Below, one piece after another: positions 24,960 to 34,670 of a DNA stretch of 64,000 bases. Every line of letters starts with the position of its first letter. Position 1 is the stretch's first letter. This stretch comes from Pontibacter sp. G13 (lineage in GTDB: Bacteria > Bacteroidota > Bacteroidia > J057), in NCBI RefSeq assembly GCF_031851795.1, contig NZ_CP134696.1:1969001-2033000 (forward strand), read 5' to 3'. A program made the translations under genes and the position numbers. The notes beneath the pieces are model-generated. The model ran no database searches. It saw nothing but the letters and a program-made list of their open reading frames with translations, and was not told the origin of the DNA.

Positions 24960-26051
24960 GTGAATCCCGAAGACCACCGGTACCTTCAGCGCTGTATCAC
25001 CCTCGCCCGAATGGGCACTTCCGCGGTATTTCCCAATCCTCAAGTCGGAGCCGTCATCGTTCACAATGGCCAGATCATCGGAGAAGGCTATCATCAGCGC
25101 CACGGCGAACCCCATGCCGAGGTATTTGCCATCCGATCTGTTGTTGATCATTCTCTATTGCCGGAATCGACAATGTATGTGAGCTTGGAGCCTTGCAGTC
25201 ACTATGGCAAGACCCCTCCCTGCTCAGAACTCATCTGCAAGCACAAGCTCAAGCGCGTAGTCGTAGGGTGCCTAGATCCCAATCCCAAGGTTTCAGGGCG
25301 CGGCATCAAGATGATGCGAGAAGGAGGTGTTCAAGTGGAGCTCGCAGATGACCCCGCTCCCTTCCAGCAGGTCAACCGGGCATTTATCACCAATCAGGTA
25401 CATCGTCGACCGTATATCACCCTGAAGTGGGCAGAAACCCAAGATGGCTTCATCGCGCAGGTGGACGACATGGGACAGCCGAGACAGGCGGCCATCACCG
25501 GCAGAGAATCCCGTGAATTTGTGCATCAGCTGCGTGCCTCTCACCATGCGATCCTTGTCGGCACCGAAACGGCCCTCGTAGATGACCCCAGATTGGACAA
25601 TCGACATTTTCCGGGTCAGAGTCCCACCCGAATCCTGCTGGACCGAAATGGACGCCTTCCCAAAAGCCTGAAGGCATTCACAGATGGCAATCCCACCATC
25701 TTGCTCACCGAAAGGACCGAGCGCCATTTCCCAACAAATGTGCAGCTAGCGACTCCCCCAAACTGGGAAGACTGGATGAGTACCTGGACATATCTGTACC
25801 AATCGTTCAGCCTCAGTTCGATTCTGATTGAGGGAGGCGCACAGATCCTCCAGCAGATTCTTAGGCAAGGGGCGTATGACCAAACCTATCAATTGGTCGC
25901 AGAAAAAGGCTTTGGAGCGGGAATTGCCGCCCCTACCCTACCGACTGATCTGGCCATGCAGCCTATCGGCCAATTGGGGCCTGACACCTGTTTTCATGGA
26001 GAGCTTCGTCCATTGAGCCAATTGCTTCATCCAGAAAGCCCGTCGGAATAA
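24960..26051 (+). CDS. ribD: Bifunctional riboflavin biosynthesis deaminase/reductase
   Basis: RibD carries out the second and third steps of riboflavin synthesis (pyrimidine deamination, then ribose reduction). The deaminase half has FPNPQVGAVIV, the zinc ligand HAE (GEPHAEVFAI) and PCSHYGKTPPC. The reductase half has PYITLKWAETQDGFIA, LVGTETALVDDPRL and LIEGGAQILQQIL. The frame is open back to 24879, but that ATG lies inside the SRP RNA. The GTG at 24960 gives 363 residues, the normal family length, and is preferred; the next Met lies within the deaminase fold. It may depend partly on transcription passing the SRP RNA terminator. Confidence 0.93.
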   Translation: MNPEDHRYLQRCITLARMGTSAVFPNPQVGAVIVHNGQIIGEGYHQRHGEPHAEVFAIRSVVDHSLLPESTMYVSLEPCSHYGKTPPCSELICKHKLKRVVVGCLDPNPKVSGRGIKMMREGGVQVELADDPAPFQQVNRAFITNQVHRRPYITLKWAETQDGFIAQVDDMGQPRQAAITGRESREFVHQLRASHHAILVGTETALVDDPRLDNRHFPGQSPTRILLDRNGRLPKSLKAFTDGNPTILLTERTERHFPTNVQLATPPNWEDWMSTWTYLYQSFSLSSILIEGGAQILQQILRQGAYDQTYQLVAEKGFGAGIAAPTLPTDLAMQPIGQLGPDTCFHGELRPLSQLLHPESPSE

Positions 26052-26058
26052 TCAGCGC

Positions 26059-26275
26059 CATGTGCGGCTGGGCTGTGCGGCGTGAGGGGTGGTAAGGACG
26101 AGCCGTGAGGCGAGGTCCGAGGCATTTTGGAGCGAGAAGCCACCAATCCCAGCTGACCAAATGCCTGGGAAGATATTCCGAGGACGGAAGCGACAGCGGA
26201 CTCCTGAACGACCCGACCGGCGTCTTCCCTGCCAAGGAGCACTCAATTTTGCCAGAACGCCGGGCACGCCCTAAT
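26059..26275 (-). repeat. G+C-rich dispersed intergenic repeat, copy 5 (inverted)
   Basis: Read on the minus strand it runs from TAGGGCGTGCCCGGCG to CCCTCACGCCGCACAGCCCA then GCCGCACATG. It lies between the converging ribD and beta-barrel genes and fills most of the gap 26052-26362. Confidence 0.85.
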
Positions 26276-26362
26276 TCTCCGCCTGCTCCATACATCCCCC
26301 ATCAAAAAATCCGATGCCAGACATACCGACATCGGATCAAAGGAAATATGCATCAAGTTAGG

Positions 26363-26902
26363 CTACCACCATCTGCCTGGCTTTTTGCGTGTACCGGTTT
26401 TGGCTTCGTTGGTGCCGCTTTTCTTTTTCTTCTTTTTGCGCTTGAACGCGTTGGATTTCACGATCACGTATCGGAGGGAAAGAGCGGTATTCCCTACAAA
26501 AGAGGTTCCGTTGGCTCCCCAATCCACCTGTGGCTTGAAGTCCCAGGAGCAATTGAGTCGTCCAAATGTGGCTTCGATTCCCAATATTCCATCGATCCCT
26601 GCCAACCCGCGGCTGGTCTCGAGGGTGCGATTGAGGCCAAAATGCGCCCCACCGCCATAGTAGATATTGAATTTTCGGGAGATGACCTTGTTGTGCCCCT
26701 TGGCGAGGACATGGAGATAAGTCCGATCATCGAATGTGCTTTGCAACAATCCTTCTACACTGACCTGTGGCAACACCCGCTGTACCACAGACAATCCATA
26801 CGAATTACCCAGACGGACTCCCACAGCCGTGGTATATCCTTGGGCGTACATGGCCCCGAATCCGAGGCAGAAAAACAGGAAAAAGAGACTCAGTCTTCTC
26901 AT
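26363..26902 (-). CDS. Small secreted/outer-membrane beta-barrel-like protein
   Basis: The product has 179 residues with a signal peptide ending GAMYAQ. The mature part alternates aromatic and small residues in strand-like segments (TTAVGVRLGNSYGLSVVQ, FNIYYGGGAHFGL, NTALSLRYVIV), typical of small 8-stranded barrels common in Bacteroidota. A conspicuous basic tail (KRKKKKKKSGTNE) follows the last strand. No enzymatic motif is seen. It is transcribed toward ribD; the ftsZ terminator lies about 170 bp upstream of it. Function unknown; the barrel fold is an inference. Confidence 0.7.
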   Translation of the reverse strand: MRRLSLFFLFFCLGFGAMYAQGYTTAVGVRLGNSYGLSVVQRVLPQVSVEGLLQSTFDDRTYLHVLAKGHNKVISRKFNIYYGGGAHFGLNRTLETSRGLAGIDGILGIEATFGRLNCSWDFKPQVDWGANGTSFVGNTALSLRYVIVKSNAFKRKKKKKKSGTNEAKTGTRKKPGRWW

Positions 26903-27061
26903 GGAAAAGGCGTTTTCGAAATACAGAGAATTCCGTGGCTGATCATAGGCCGGACGAATCCCATGTGGGCATCCGGTTTCGACCCTGTAAATACCCCCGA
27001 ACTAAGCGAGAGTTGCATGATCGGAAATCTCGGAGTACCGGACAAATCTCATGCCTGATAT

Positions 27062-27099
27062 GAAAACTCCCCCGTACCTCTGCTCAAAAGGTACGGGGG
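27062..27099 (-). terminator. Terminator at the end of the dcw cluster
   Basis: CCCCCGTACCT at 27069-27079 pairs perfectly over 11 bp with 27089-27099. On the minus strand the stem is followed by a short T-run (GAGTTTTC). It lies about 50 bp past ftsZ. Confidence 0.8.
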
Positions 27100-27151
27100 A
27101 AGCCCCGATATGCCACGAAATGGCAGTTTATGCTAAGCTATAGGAATGCGA

Positions 27152-28510
27152 TCAATCTACATTGTCATGCAGGAAAGAGTTGTTGTCGCGCAATTTGTAC
27201 TTCTCATCCTCATCTTCGTCGATGGACAGGCGAGATAGGCGGGACATGCTGGCAGGCTTGTCCTCGATATTGCGTCGCTTTCTCAAATAGGCAGGAGTTG
27301 TCTCCAATCCCTGCAAGCTCTCGGGGTCATGGATATCATAGACCTTGGAGTTGAGCTTTTGGATACGCTCTTCGCGCTCTTTGCGATCCAATCGGCGGAG
27401 ATATGCCTCCCGTGGAGATTGGCTATCGGTCAGGTCCAAAGATTGGTAGCGCACAGGTGGCTTTGCTGGCGCTTCAGGTTTTTCCTGAACCTGAGGAGCT
27501 TCGACCTCCTTGATTTCGGAAATAGGTTCTTGAAGCGCTTCCTTGGCTTGGACATCTTCAAATCGCGTGGCAATGACGGTCACACGCAAATCATCTCCCA
27601 TGGACTCATCATAGACGATACCATAGATGATGTTGGCTTGGTTTCCAGCGTTGCGCTGCACGTATTCGACGATTTCGGTGGTTTCATCCATTCCCAAGGA
27701 ATCCTCGGAAGCGGTGATATTGAGCACAATCGCACGAGCTCCTTCGATGTCGATATTGTCGAGCAACGGAGAATTGACGGCAGCTTCAACGGCGGAGATC
27801 GCGCGATCTTCTCCAGCAGCCACCGAAGTCCCCATGAGTGCCTTTCCTCCATCTTTCATGATGGTGCAGACATCCGCAAAGTCGACGTTGATATAGCCTT
27901 CAGAAGTGATGATCTCAGCGATACCACGAGCGGCATTGCCCAGTACTTGGTCAGCTTCCTCGAAAGCACGCTTCATTTTCACCTTGGGTCCAAGGATCTT
28001 CTGGAGATTGTTGTTGTCGATTACGATCATCGTATCCACAACGCCTTCAAGTTCTTCAATTCCGGATCGTGCCTGCTGAGAGCGGCGCGGCCCTTCGAAG
28101 AGGAAAGGGGTGGTCACGATGCCGACGGTCAGGATGCCTAGTTCCTTGCACATCTTGGCGATGACAGGCGCTGCCCCTGTACCCGTTCCGCCTCCCATGC
28201 CGGCCGTGATAAAGACCATTTTGGTATTGGCTTGCAGCACAGAAGAGACATCTTCTAGGCTTTCCTGAGCGGATTGCTTACCCACTTCAGGGTTGGCACC
28301 CGCTCCGAGGCCTTCAGTTTGGCTAGCGCCAAGGCGGATTTTGGTAGGAACCGGGCTGATTTTGAGGGCTTGCATATCGGTGTTGCAAACCACGAAATCC
28401 ACTCCGTCGATTCCTTTTTCGAACATGTTGTTGACGGCGTTTCCACCACCTCCGCCAACACCGATGACCTTTATGATCGAGTTTTGATTATTCGGAAATT
28501 CAAACTGCAT
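27152..28510 (-). CDS. ftsZ: Cell division GTPase FtsZ
   Basis: Tubulin-like GTPase that forms the Z ring, 452 residues. The nucleotide site shows [12 protein letters not shown] near residue 18 and the tubulin signature [13 protein letters not shown] near 105. The T7-loop region with NVDFADV follows. After the globular core (~residue 320) there is a long charged linker and the Bacteroidota-style segment [10 protein letters not shown], ending in an acidic tail ([13 protein letters not shown]). It is the last gene of the dcw cluster, 70 bp after ftsA. Confidence 0.97.
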   Translation of the reverse strand: MQFEFPNNQNSIIKVIGVGGGGGNAVNNMFEKGIDGVDFVVCNTDMQALKISPVPTKIRLGASQTEGLGAGANPEVGKQSAQESLEDVSSVLQANTKMVFITAGMGGGTGTGAAPVIAKMCKELGILTVGIVTTPFLFEGPRRSQQARSGIEELEGVVDTMIVIDNNNLQKILGPKVKMKRAFEEADQVLGNAARGIAEIITSEGYINVDFADVCTIMKDGGKALMGTSVAAGEDRAISAVEAAVNSPLLDNIDIEGARAIVLNITASEDSLGMDETTEIVEYVQRNAGNQANIIYGIVYDESMGDDLRVTVIATRFEDVQAKEALQEPISEIKEVEAPQVQEKPEAPAKPPVRYQSLDLTDSQSPREAYLRRLDRKEREERIQKLNSKVYDIHDPESLQGLETTPAYLRKRRNIEDKPASMSRLSRLSIDEDEDEKYKLRDNNSFLHDNVD

Positions 28511-28580
28511 GACTCAGATTTCTTTGATTCTTCCAGATGGCATCCCGGCAGCTCAACACTAGCCGGAAACAGGCTGGAGA

Positions 28581-29912
28581 CTATTCGATAAAGTCCCCCG
28601 TGTTGGTCAATGTGCTCTCAAACCAAGTCTTCACCTTGTCGATGAAGCTGATACGAGGTCCAGTTCTGCTGGCCCCTTTGGGGGTCTGCATCATAAGCTG
28701 CCGTTCGCCAGACTCAGTGGTAGTTCTTACCGGAGTCAGTTCAGTAGCTTCCAATCCCATCACGACCAGTCCAGCACCTGTAGCAAACATTGGGAAGTTC
28801 ACCTCATCCACGAGGCCACTTGCGAGATGCTCACCGGGCAATCCGATCCGGGTGTCAATGCCAGTTACGTATTCAACGCACTGTTTCATATGCTGCAGCT
28901 GCGATCCACCGCCTGTGACGACGATTCCAGCTACCAGCTTATCTTCATATCCAGAGTTCTTGATTTCTGCGAGCACAAACTCCATGATCTCCTCCATACG
29001 GGATTGGATGATCTGGGCGAGCATCACCTTGTGGATCTCCTTGGCGGGCCGATCACGAGGACCGGGGATGCTGATGATGACATCTTCCATCACAGCATCT
29101 GCCAAAGCTGAACCATATTGGATCTTGAGCAACTCTGCATGCTTCTTCATGACCTTGCAGCCATGCTTGATATCTTCGGTAACGATATTCCCTCCGAAAG
29201 GAATCACCGCTGTGTGTCGGATGATGTTGTTTTCGAAGATGGCAATATCCGTTGTCCCTCCGCCGATATCGACAAGACATACCCCAGCCTCCTTTTCCTC
29301 TTCGGTCAACACAGCTGCACTAGATGCCAATGGCTCCAAAATCAGCTCTGCCACCTCTAAGCCTGCACGCACAACGCAACGATAGATGTTGTTGGCGGCA
29401 GTGGTTTGGCCAGTTACGATATGAAAGTTCCCCTCCAGACGTACGCCAGACATACCGACCGGATCAATGATGCCGGACTGATTGTCCACGGTATATTCTT
29501 GAGGGAGGACATGGATAATTTCATGCCCGGGTTTGGTGGCGATCTTGAACATATCTTCATGGAGACGATTGACATCCTCCTGAGAGATTTCAAAATCGGC
29601 CGAATTCAGGGTGATGATCCCCTTGTGCTGCATGCTGCGGACGTGCTCGCCCGCAATGCCGACATGCACGACTTCAATCTTGATACCTGAGTGCTTTTCA
29701 GCTTCTGAGATAGCTTCGCGGATCGCCTGGACAGTCTTTTCGATATTGACGACGACGCCTCGGCTCACCCCATCCGAGCCCGCTTTACCAAGTCCGAGAA
29801 TATTGATTTTCCCGTACTCGTTGCGCTTGCCCACGATGGCGCAGATCTTGGTAGTCCCGATATCGAGGCCTACGACGATCTCTTCTGAAGAAATGGGTTT
29901 AGTTGTAGACAT
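28581..29912 (-). CDS. ftsA: Cell division actin-like protein FtsA
   Basis: Membrane anchor of the Z ring, 443 residues. The actin-fold phosphate loop is VVGLDIGTTKICAIVG; VCLVDIGGGTTDIAIF is the second phosphate motif and VVTGGGSQL the adenosine motif. Residues ~80-165 correspond to the SHS2 (1C) domain that contacts late divisome proteins. The C-terminal SFIDKVKTWFESTL is an amphipathic membrane-targeting helix. It lies 162 bp after ftsQ; I see no strong promoter in that gap. Confidence 0.96.
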   Translation of the reverse strand: MSTTKPISSEEIVVGLDIGTTKICAIVGKRNEYGKINILGLGKAGSDGVSRGVVVNIEKTVQAIREAISEAEKHSGIKIEVVHVGIAGEHVRSMQHKGIITLNSADFEISQEDVNRLHEDMFKIATKPGHEIIHVLPQEYTVDNQSGIIDPVGMSGVRLEGNFHIVTGQTTAANNIYRCVVRAGLEVAELILEPLASSAAVLTEEEKEAGVCLVDIGGGTTDIAIFENNIIRHTAVIPFGGNIVTEDIKHGCKVMKKHAELLKIQYGSALADAVMEDVIISIPGPRDRPAKEIHKVMLAQIIQSRMEEIMEFVLAEIKNSGYEDKLVAGIVVTGGGSQLQHMKQCVEYVTGIDTRIGLPGEHLASGLVDEVNFPMFATGAGLVVMGLEATELTPVRTTTESGERQLMMQTPKGASRTGPRISFIDKVKTWFESTLTNTGDFIE

Positions 29913-30074
29913 AGCTTAGCATTAGGTTTGGGTACATACATTGTGTGGTTGTGCAAAAAACAGTCAAAAAGATCTTTCAGCGGCTGCGAGCAATCAGCAT
30001 GAAAGTGTCATAGGGAAATCACATTCAGGTTCTTCTTCTTTATAGATCACGAGCTCCTAGAAGCCCGGTCAAAT

Positions 30075-30971
30075 TCAACGTTTTCGAGCGACTACTTGAC
30101 CACGATACCGGACACTGACCTCCCGGTACGTACGCCAGCCACTTTCGGGTAATACCTGTCGGTAAAAATCCAACAAGTTTGAAAATTTCTCCTCGATCCT
30201 CACCGGATAGCCAAAATCCACCTTGATATCTCCGATTTCCGGATAAAGGGTGGCTGTTCCATCCTGATGAATCTGCAACTCCGAGATCTGTGCCGACCAG
30301 AAAGTATCCTGCTGAATAAAATTCAGGACGGGCAAAATCGAGGGAATCGTAGAGCAAGCAAACGTATCCGCTATGGCTTCCTCAAAATCTCCGGAAACCA
30401 ACACCGAATAAGCAGTATGCGCATTGGACTTGGGCATCTTGACTCCGGTCTGGTCCAGATAGATATAATTCCCACTCTGATTCAAAAGCCTCGCGACGGG
30501 AACTCGCATCTCCACCTCCATCTTCATGAGTCCGGATAGACTCGTGTAGACTTCGGCGGATTGAATGAATGGACTTGCTACCAATTCTCGTTCCATTCCT
30601 TGCAGATTGAATGAAGACATCGGTACGCCCTCCCAATCTGCTCGATCTCCCAGCCCCAAAAGATCCAGCACTCCAGCATCAGTCAAAAAGGCATTATCCG
30701 AAGTGGCATGAATATCCACTTGGATCTCCTTGACCGGCATTCGGTCTGCAAATCTCAACGCCAAAAAGACCAGCAAAATCACCCCCACAGCGGACAAGAC
30801 ATACACCCAGACATTCGAAAGTTTGGGCCCCTTGAACTTCGAGGGCTTCTTCCGTTTTTCGGCTGGCTCTTCCGTTTCTTCCAATGGACGATTCCGTCCT
30901 TTGGGTGAAGTCGGGATAGAGGTGCGATATGTTCGTGTCAGCAACAACATGGGATCGACTTTCTCTTCCAT
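30075..30971 (-). CDS. ftsQ: Cell division protein FtsQ
   Basis: Bitopic divisome protein, 298 residues. A basic cytoplasmic N-terminus of about 55 residues precedes one transmembrane helix (VWVYVLSAVGVILLVFLAL). The periplasmic part has a divergent POTRA region (VKEIQVDIHATSDNAFLT) and the FtsQ beta domain (VRIEEKFSNLLDFYRQVLP, then VSVRYRGQVVARKR). It is assigned by position between murC and ftsA together with topology, since FtsQ sequences diverge strongly in this phylum. Confidence 0.9.
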   Translation of the reverse strand: MEEKVDPMLLLTRTYRTSIPTSPKGRNRPLEETEEPAEKRKKPSKFKGPKLSNVWVYVLSAVGVILLVFLALRFADRMPVKEIQVDIHATSDNAFLTDAGVLDLLGLGDRADWEGVPMSSFNLQGMERELVASPFIQSAEVYTSLSGLMKMEVEMRVPVARLLNQSGNYIYLDQTGVKMPKSNAHTAYSVLVSGDFEEAIADTFACSTIPSILPVLNFIQQDTFWSAQISELQIHQDGTATLYPEIGDIKVDFGYPVRIEEKFSNLLDFYRQVLPESGWRTYREVSVRYRGQVVARKR

Positions 30972-31002
30972 TCAGAACGCACAAGACGCTCTGCTATTTC
31001 AT

Positions 31003-32349
31003 TCAACTTGACTTTCTATCCTTTAAAAAATCCCCAATTCGGGCTACTTCTCGATCAATGTTCCCTGCGCCCAAGGTCATGACCACTGCGGGACCATCCA
31101 ATCTCGAATCCAATGCATCAATCAATTCCGTTTTGGAAACCAATTGCGCCTTGGCATGCTTGATTCCATCGAGGATCAATTGGCTGGTCACGCCGGGAAT
31201 AGGCTCCTCTCTGGCTGGATAGATATCCATCAACAGCACCTCATCGGCTTCGCTCAAGGCAGCAGAAAATCCCTCGTGGAAATCCTGGGTCCTCGAATAC
31301 AGATGAGGTTGAAAAACCACCACCAATTTCCGTTCGGGAAACATCGAGCGAGCGGTTCGGAGAGCAGCTTCCAATTCCGTAGGATGATGTGCATAATCAT
31401 CGATATAGCACACATCCGGCCCATCCACCTGCACTTCGAATCGGCGGTAGATTCCTGAAAAGGATTCCACTGCTGATGCGAAAAGGGAAGGTTCCATCCC
31501 GATTTCCACGGCGATAGCCAAAGCAGCTGTCATATTCGAGACATTGTGATGTCCGGGCATGTGCAAGGTCAATCCTTCCAGCTTGCCGGCTGGATACACA
31601 AAATCGAATCGAGTGGTCAGCGCTTCAAAAACCAAATTTTCCGCACGATAATCGCCGCGTTCAATTCCGTAGGTTTTGGAAGGCTTGCCCCAATTGATCT
31701 CAGCGAGAGATTCATGCAGCATGACCTGATCGCATTGCCCAACATAAGCCTTGAAATTGGCCAGCATCTCCTCATGGGAGCCATAGATATCCAGATGGTC
31801 TGGATCAACCGAAGTCAATACCGACCAGCTCGGATGCAAAGTCATGAAAGAACGGTCGAACTCATCTGCTTCGACCACCATCCAATCAGATTTCCCAAAG
31901 GTGAAATTCGATTGAAGGTTGCTGGAAATCCCGCCGAGAAAAGCCGTCGGGTCAGCGCCTATCTGTTTCAACACATGCGCGAGCATGGTTGAGGTTGTAG
32001 TTTTTCCGTGCGTTCCGGCCACAGCCAATGTCTGATAGCCTTCACTGATTTTTCCTAGAACTTGAGATCGTTTCATGATGGGAATCCCACGGCTTTTCGC
32101 AGCCTGAAACTCCACATGCTCTGTCCCAATTGCAGGGGTGTACACCATCCAATCTGCCGATGCCACATGGTCGGCGTCTGGCTGGTAAAACACTTCCACT
32201 CCCTCTGAAACCAATGCCTCCGTCACCACGCTTTCCACACGATCGTATCCTGCGACCTGCTTGCCCAGTAGATTCATATACCGAGCGATGGCACTCATTC
32301 CTATCCCGCCAATTCCGAGAAAATAAATATGCTCGGGAATCTTCATCAT
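31003..32349 (-). CDS. murC: UDP-N-acetylmuramate--L-alanine ligase
   Basis: Adds L-Ala to UDP-MurNAc, the first peptide step of peptidoglycan synthesis; 448 residues, cytosolic. The N-terminal Rossmann fold has YFLGIGGIGMSAIARYM, the ATP site VAGTHGKTTTSTMLA, and the C-terminal domain has IDDYAHHPTE and VFQPHLYSRT. All match MurC rather than the other Mur ligases. The start overlaps the murG stop by 4 nt (32346-32349), indicating translational coupling. Confidence 0.97.
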   Translation of the reverse strand: MMKIPEHIYFLGIGGIGMSAIARYMNLLGKQVAGYDRVESVVTEALVSEGVEVFYQPDADHVASADWMVYTPAIGTEHVEFQAAKSRGIPIMKRSQVLGKISEGYQTLAVAGTHGKTTTSTMLAHVLKQIGADPTAFLGGISSNLQSNFTFGKSDWMVVEADEFDRSFMTLHPSWSVLTSVDPDHLDIYGSHEEMLANFKAYVGQCDQVMLHESLAEINWGKPSKTYGIERGDYRAENLVFEALTTRFDFVYPAGKLEGLTLHMPGHHNVSNMTAALAIAVEIGMEPSLFASAVESFSGIYRRFEVQVDGPDVCYIDDYAHHPTELEAALRTARSMFPERKLVVVFQPHLYSRTQDFHEGFSAALSEADEVLLMDIYPAREEPIPGVTSQLILDGIKHAKAQLVSKTELIDALDSRLDGPAVVMTLGAGNIDREVARIGDFLKDRKSS

Positions 32350-33443
32350 CCTAGAAAATCAAAGATCTGATCGACGATTTCCTTCGCCGCATCATGTTTT
32401 TCCATATCCCGAATTCCACGGGTCAATTCTGCCAAACGGTCCTGATCGCCCAACACATTCAGGGCTTCTGGAACCAATTGTGTGCGCGCGTCCACATCCT
32501 TGACCAGCAATGCCGCCCCTTTCGTAGTGAGGGAAAGTGCATTCTTGGTTTGATGGTCTTCGGCCACGTTGGGAGAAGGCACCAAAATAGAAGGCTTCGA
32601 CAAGGCGATCAGCTCGGAAATGGTGCTTCCACCTGCCCTGCTGACGATGAGATCAGCAGAAGCATACGCGGCAGCCATATCCTCGATGAACGGCATGAGC
32701 TTGACACGTGGATGCTCCGGAATTTCCGGCTTCAACGCATCGTAATATCTTTTTCCGCACTGCCAGACGAGTTGCACATCCTCGGCATTGAGGATCTGGT
32801 CAAGAGAACCTTTCAGTGCCTCATTGAGGGTCAAAGCGCCCAAACTTCCGCCCAAGCTCAGCAAGGTCGGTTTATCAGGATCAATGCCCATTTTTGCGGC
32901 AGCTGATTCACGATCTGGCAACTCAAAGCTCCGGATGGGATTTCCGGTCACCACGATCTTGTCTTTGTCAAAGTACTTGGCGGCATCTTCGTTCCCCAAA
33001 AGGATCTTGGATGCCTGAGAGGCCAACCATCGATTGACCAATCCCGGATATGCATTCTGCTCACACAAGAACAGCGGAATGTCCTTGCTAGTGGCAACTT
33101 TCCCAACAGGACCACTGGCAAATCCGCCTACTCCCACCACGGCCTCTGGCTTGAACTCATTGACGATTTTGGTCGCCTGATAGAGGCTCGTCCCCAATTT
33201 CAGGGGAAAAAGCAGGTTGCGTGAAATATTCTTCAAAGTCAATTGGCGCTGAATACCACTAATCCACACCGATCGGATCGGATAGTTGTATCTAGGCACC
33301 ACAGTCAGCTCCATTCCTCCTTCAGCCCCAACGAACAAGATATCGGCATCCGGTTCACGCCGTTTGATTTCATTGGCGATGGATACGGCTGGGAAAATAT
33401 GCCCGCCTGTACCTCCTCCGGATATGATGATTTTTCTGGCCAT
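32346..33443 (-). CDS. murG: Lipid II-forming GlcNAc transferase MurG
   Basis: Transfers GlcNAc to lipid I to make lipid II at the inner face of the membrane; 365 residues. The N-terminal glycine-rich loop is ISGGGTGGHIFPAVSIA and a second is GVGGFASGP. The C-terminal UDP-GlcNAc site includes LGGSLGALTLNEAL and SRAGGSTISELIAL. It lies 36 bp after ftsW and overlaps murC. Confidence 0.97.
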   Translation of the reverse strand: MARKIIISGGGTGGHIFPAVSIANEIKRREPDADILFVGAEGGMELTVVPRYNYPIRSVWISGIQRQLTLKNISRNLLFPLKLGTSLYQATKIVNEFKPEAVVGVGGFASGPVGKVATSKDIPLFLCEQNAYPGLVNRWLASQASKILLGNEDAAKYFDKDKIVVTGNPIRSFELPDRESAAAKMGIDPDKPTLLSLGGSLGALTLNEALKGSLDQILNAEDVQLVWQCGKRYYDALKPEIPEHPRVKLMPFIEDMAAAYASADLIVSRAGGSTISELIALSKPSILVPSPNVAEDHQTKNALSLTTKGAALLVKDVDARTQLVPEALNVLGDQDRLAELTRGIRDMEKHDAAKEIVDQIFDFLG

Positions 33444-33479
33444 AATTGCGTCCCCGCAGGGAAAACTCTGAGTGTATGA

Positions 33480-34643
33480 TCAACGAGTTGGGCGAAGGCG
33501 AGAGCTTGACGACTTGCCCTTGGTTTTCTTTTGACTGTTAACAACATCTCGACTCACGCTGAGAATGATTCCCATCATGACCGAGCTCACCAAGATGGAG
33601 GTTCCCCCCCAACTGATGAATGGTAGGGTCAATCCCGTAACGGGGAGCAACCCAACCGTGACGCCCATATTCATCATCGCCTGCAACACCAGCAAAAACG
33701 CCAATCCTGCAGCCAATAGAGCGCCGAAGGTCTTACTCATGGTGGCCACACTGACCGCCCGCAAGAGCAAGAGTAGATAGAGGATGATGACGAATGTGCC
33801 ACCTACCCAGCCGTATTCTTCCACGATGATGGCGAATACGTAGTCCGCATTGGCCGATGGAAGGAAGTTACGCTGCGTACTATTCCCAGATCCCTTGCCC
33901 AACAGTCCCCCTGTACGAATCGCCAAGTGAGCCTGTAGGGTTTGATGATCTCCATTGAATTCGTTGTCGAAAATCCGTTCCACATAGGCATCGATCCTCG
34001 ATTTCCAAGTCTGGGCACGCTTGGCAGTACTGAACATGATGCTCAGGCCCATCAATGCGACCAAGACCAGTAACCCCATGTACTTGAGGTCTACGCCAGC
34101 AATGAACATCACCATCAGACTAGCCAAGAACATCAACGCCGCCGTACTCAAGTCGGAAGGTGCGATCAATCCGCAGATAACCGTTACCCAGAAAAGGGCC
34201 GGCAAAAATCCTTCCGTAAAATCCCGAATCACTTCCTGCCTCATTGTCAGCAACTTGGCCAAATAGACGATCAGGGTGATTTTGGCGAGATCCGAAGTCT
34301 GAAATGTCTGTCCGAAAACCTCAATCCAACGCGCAGCCTCATTCACTTCGCTTCCTTGTGCGATGGTAAATACCAACAAAGGAATGGTGATGAACAGCAA
34401 AGCATTGGTGAACCGGGCGAAAATCCGGTAATCCAGCAAATGAATCACAAATGCCACAATGAACCCAATCAGCAAATGCCCGCCATGCTTGAGCAACAAG
34501 TATTCGGCAGCTCCCCCATGTGCCCGAAAGGCCAAGGAGCTGGAGGCGCTATATACCGCCAACATGCCGATGAGGGAGATCAGGAAGAATAATACCCAGA
34601 TCACCTTGTCACCTTGTAGTCGAAACAGTAGCCAACGAATCAT
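33480..34643 (-). CDS. ftsW: SEDS peptidoglycan polymerase FtsW
   Basis: Septal peptidoglycan glycosyltransferase of the SEDS family, 387 residues with about ten transmembrane helices. Recognisable segments are FFLISLIGMLAVYSASS, LIAPSDLSTAALMFL, FLPSANADYVFAIIVEEYG and LPFISWGGTSILVSSVMMG, the last being the FtsW/RodA signature. A basic Ser/Arg-rich cytoplasmic tail ends the protein. Its partner transpeptidase FtsI is encoded upstream in the same cluster. Confidence 0.96.
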   Translation of the reverse strand: MIRWLLFRLQGDKVIWVLFFLISLIGMLAVYSASSSLAFRAHGGAAEYLLLKHGGHLLIGFIVAFVIHLLDYRIFARFTNALLFITIPLLVFTIAQGSEVNEAARWIEVFGQTFQTSDLAKITLIVYLAKLLTMRQEVIRDFTEGFLPALFWVTVICGLIAPSDLSTAALMFLASLMVMFIAGVDLKYMGLLVLVALMGLSIMFSTAKRAQTWKSRIDAYVERIFDNEFNGDHQTLQAHLAIRTGGLLGKGSGNSTQRNFLPSANADYVFAIIVEEYGWVGGTFVIILYLLLLLRAVSVATMSKTFGALLAAGLAFLLVLQAMMNMGVTVGLLPVTGLTLPFISWGGTSILVSSVMMGIILSVSRDVVNSQKKTKGKSSSSRLRPTR

Positions 34644-34670
34644 GTCGTGGTCGTTTTCTGTAATTCAGTT

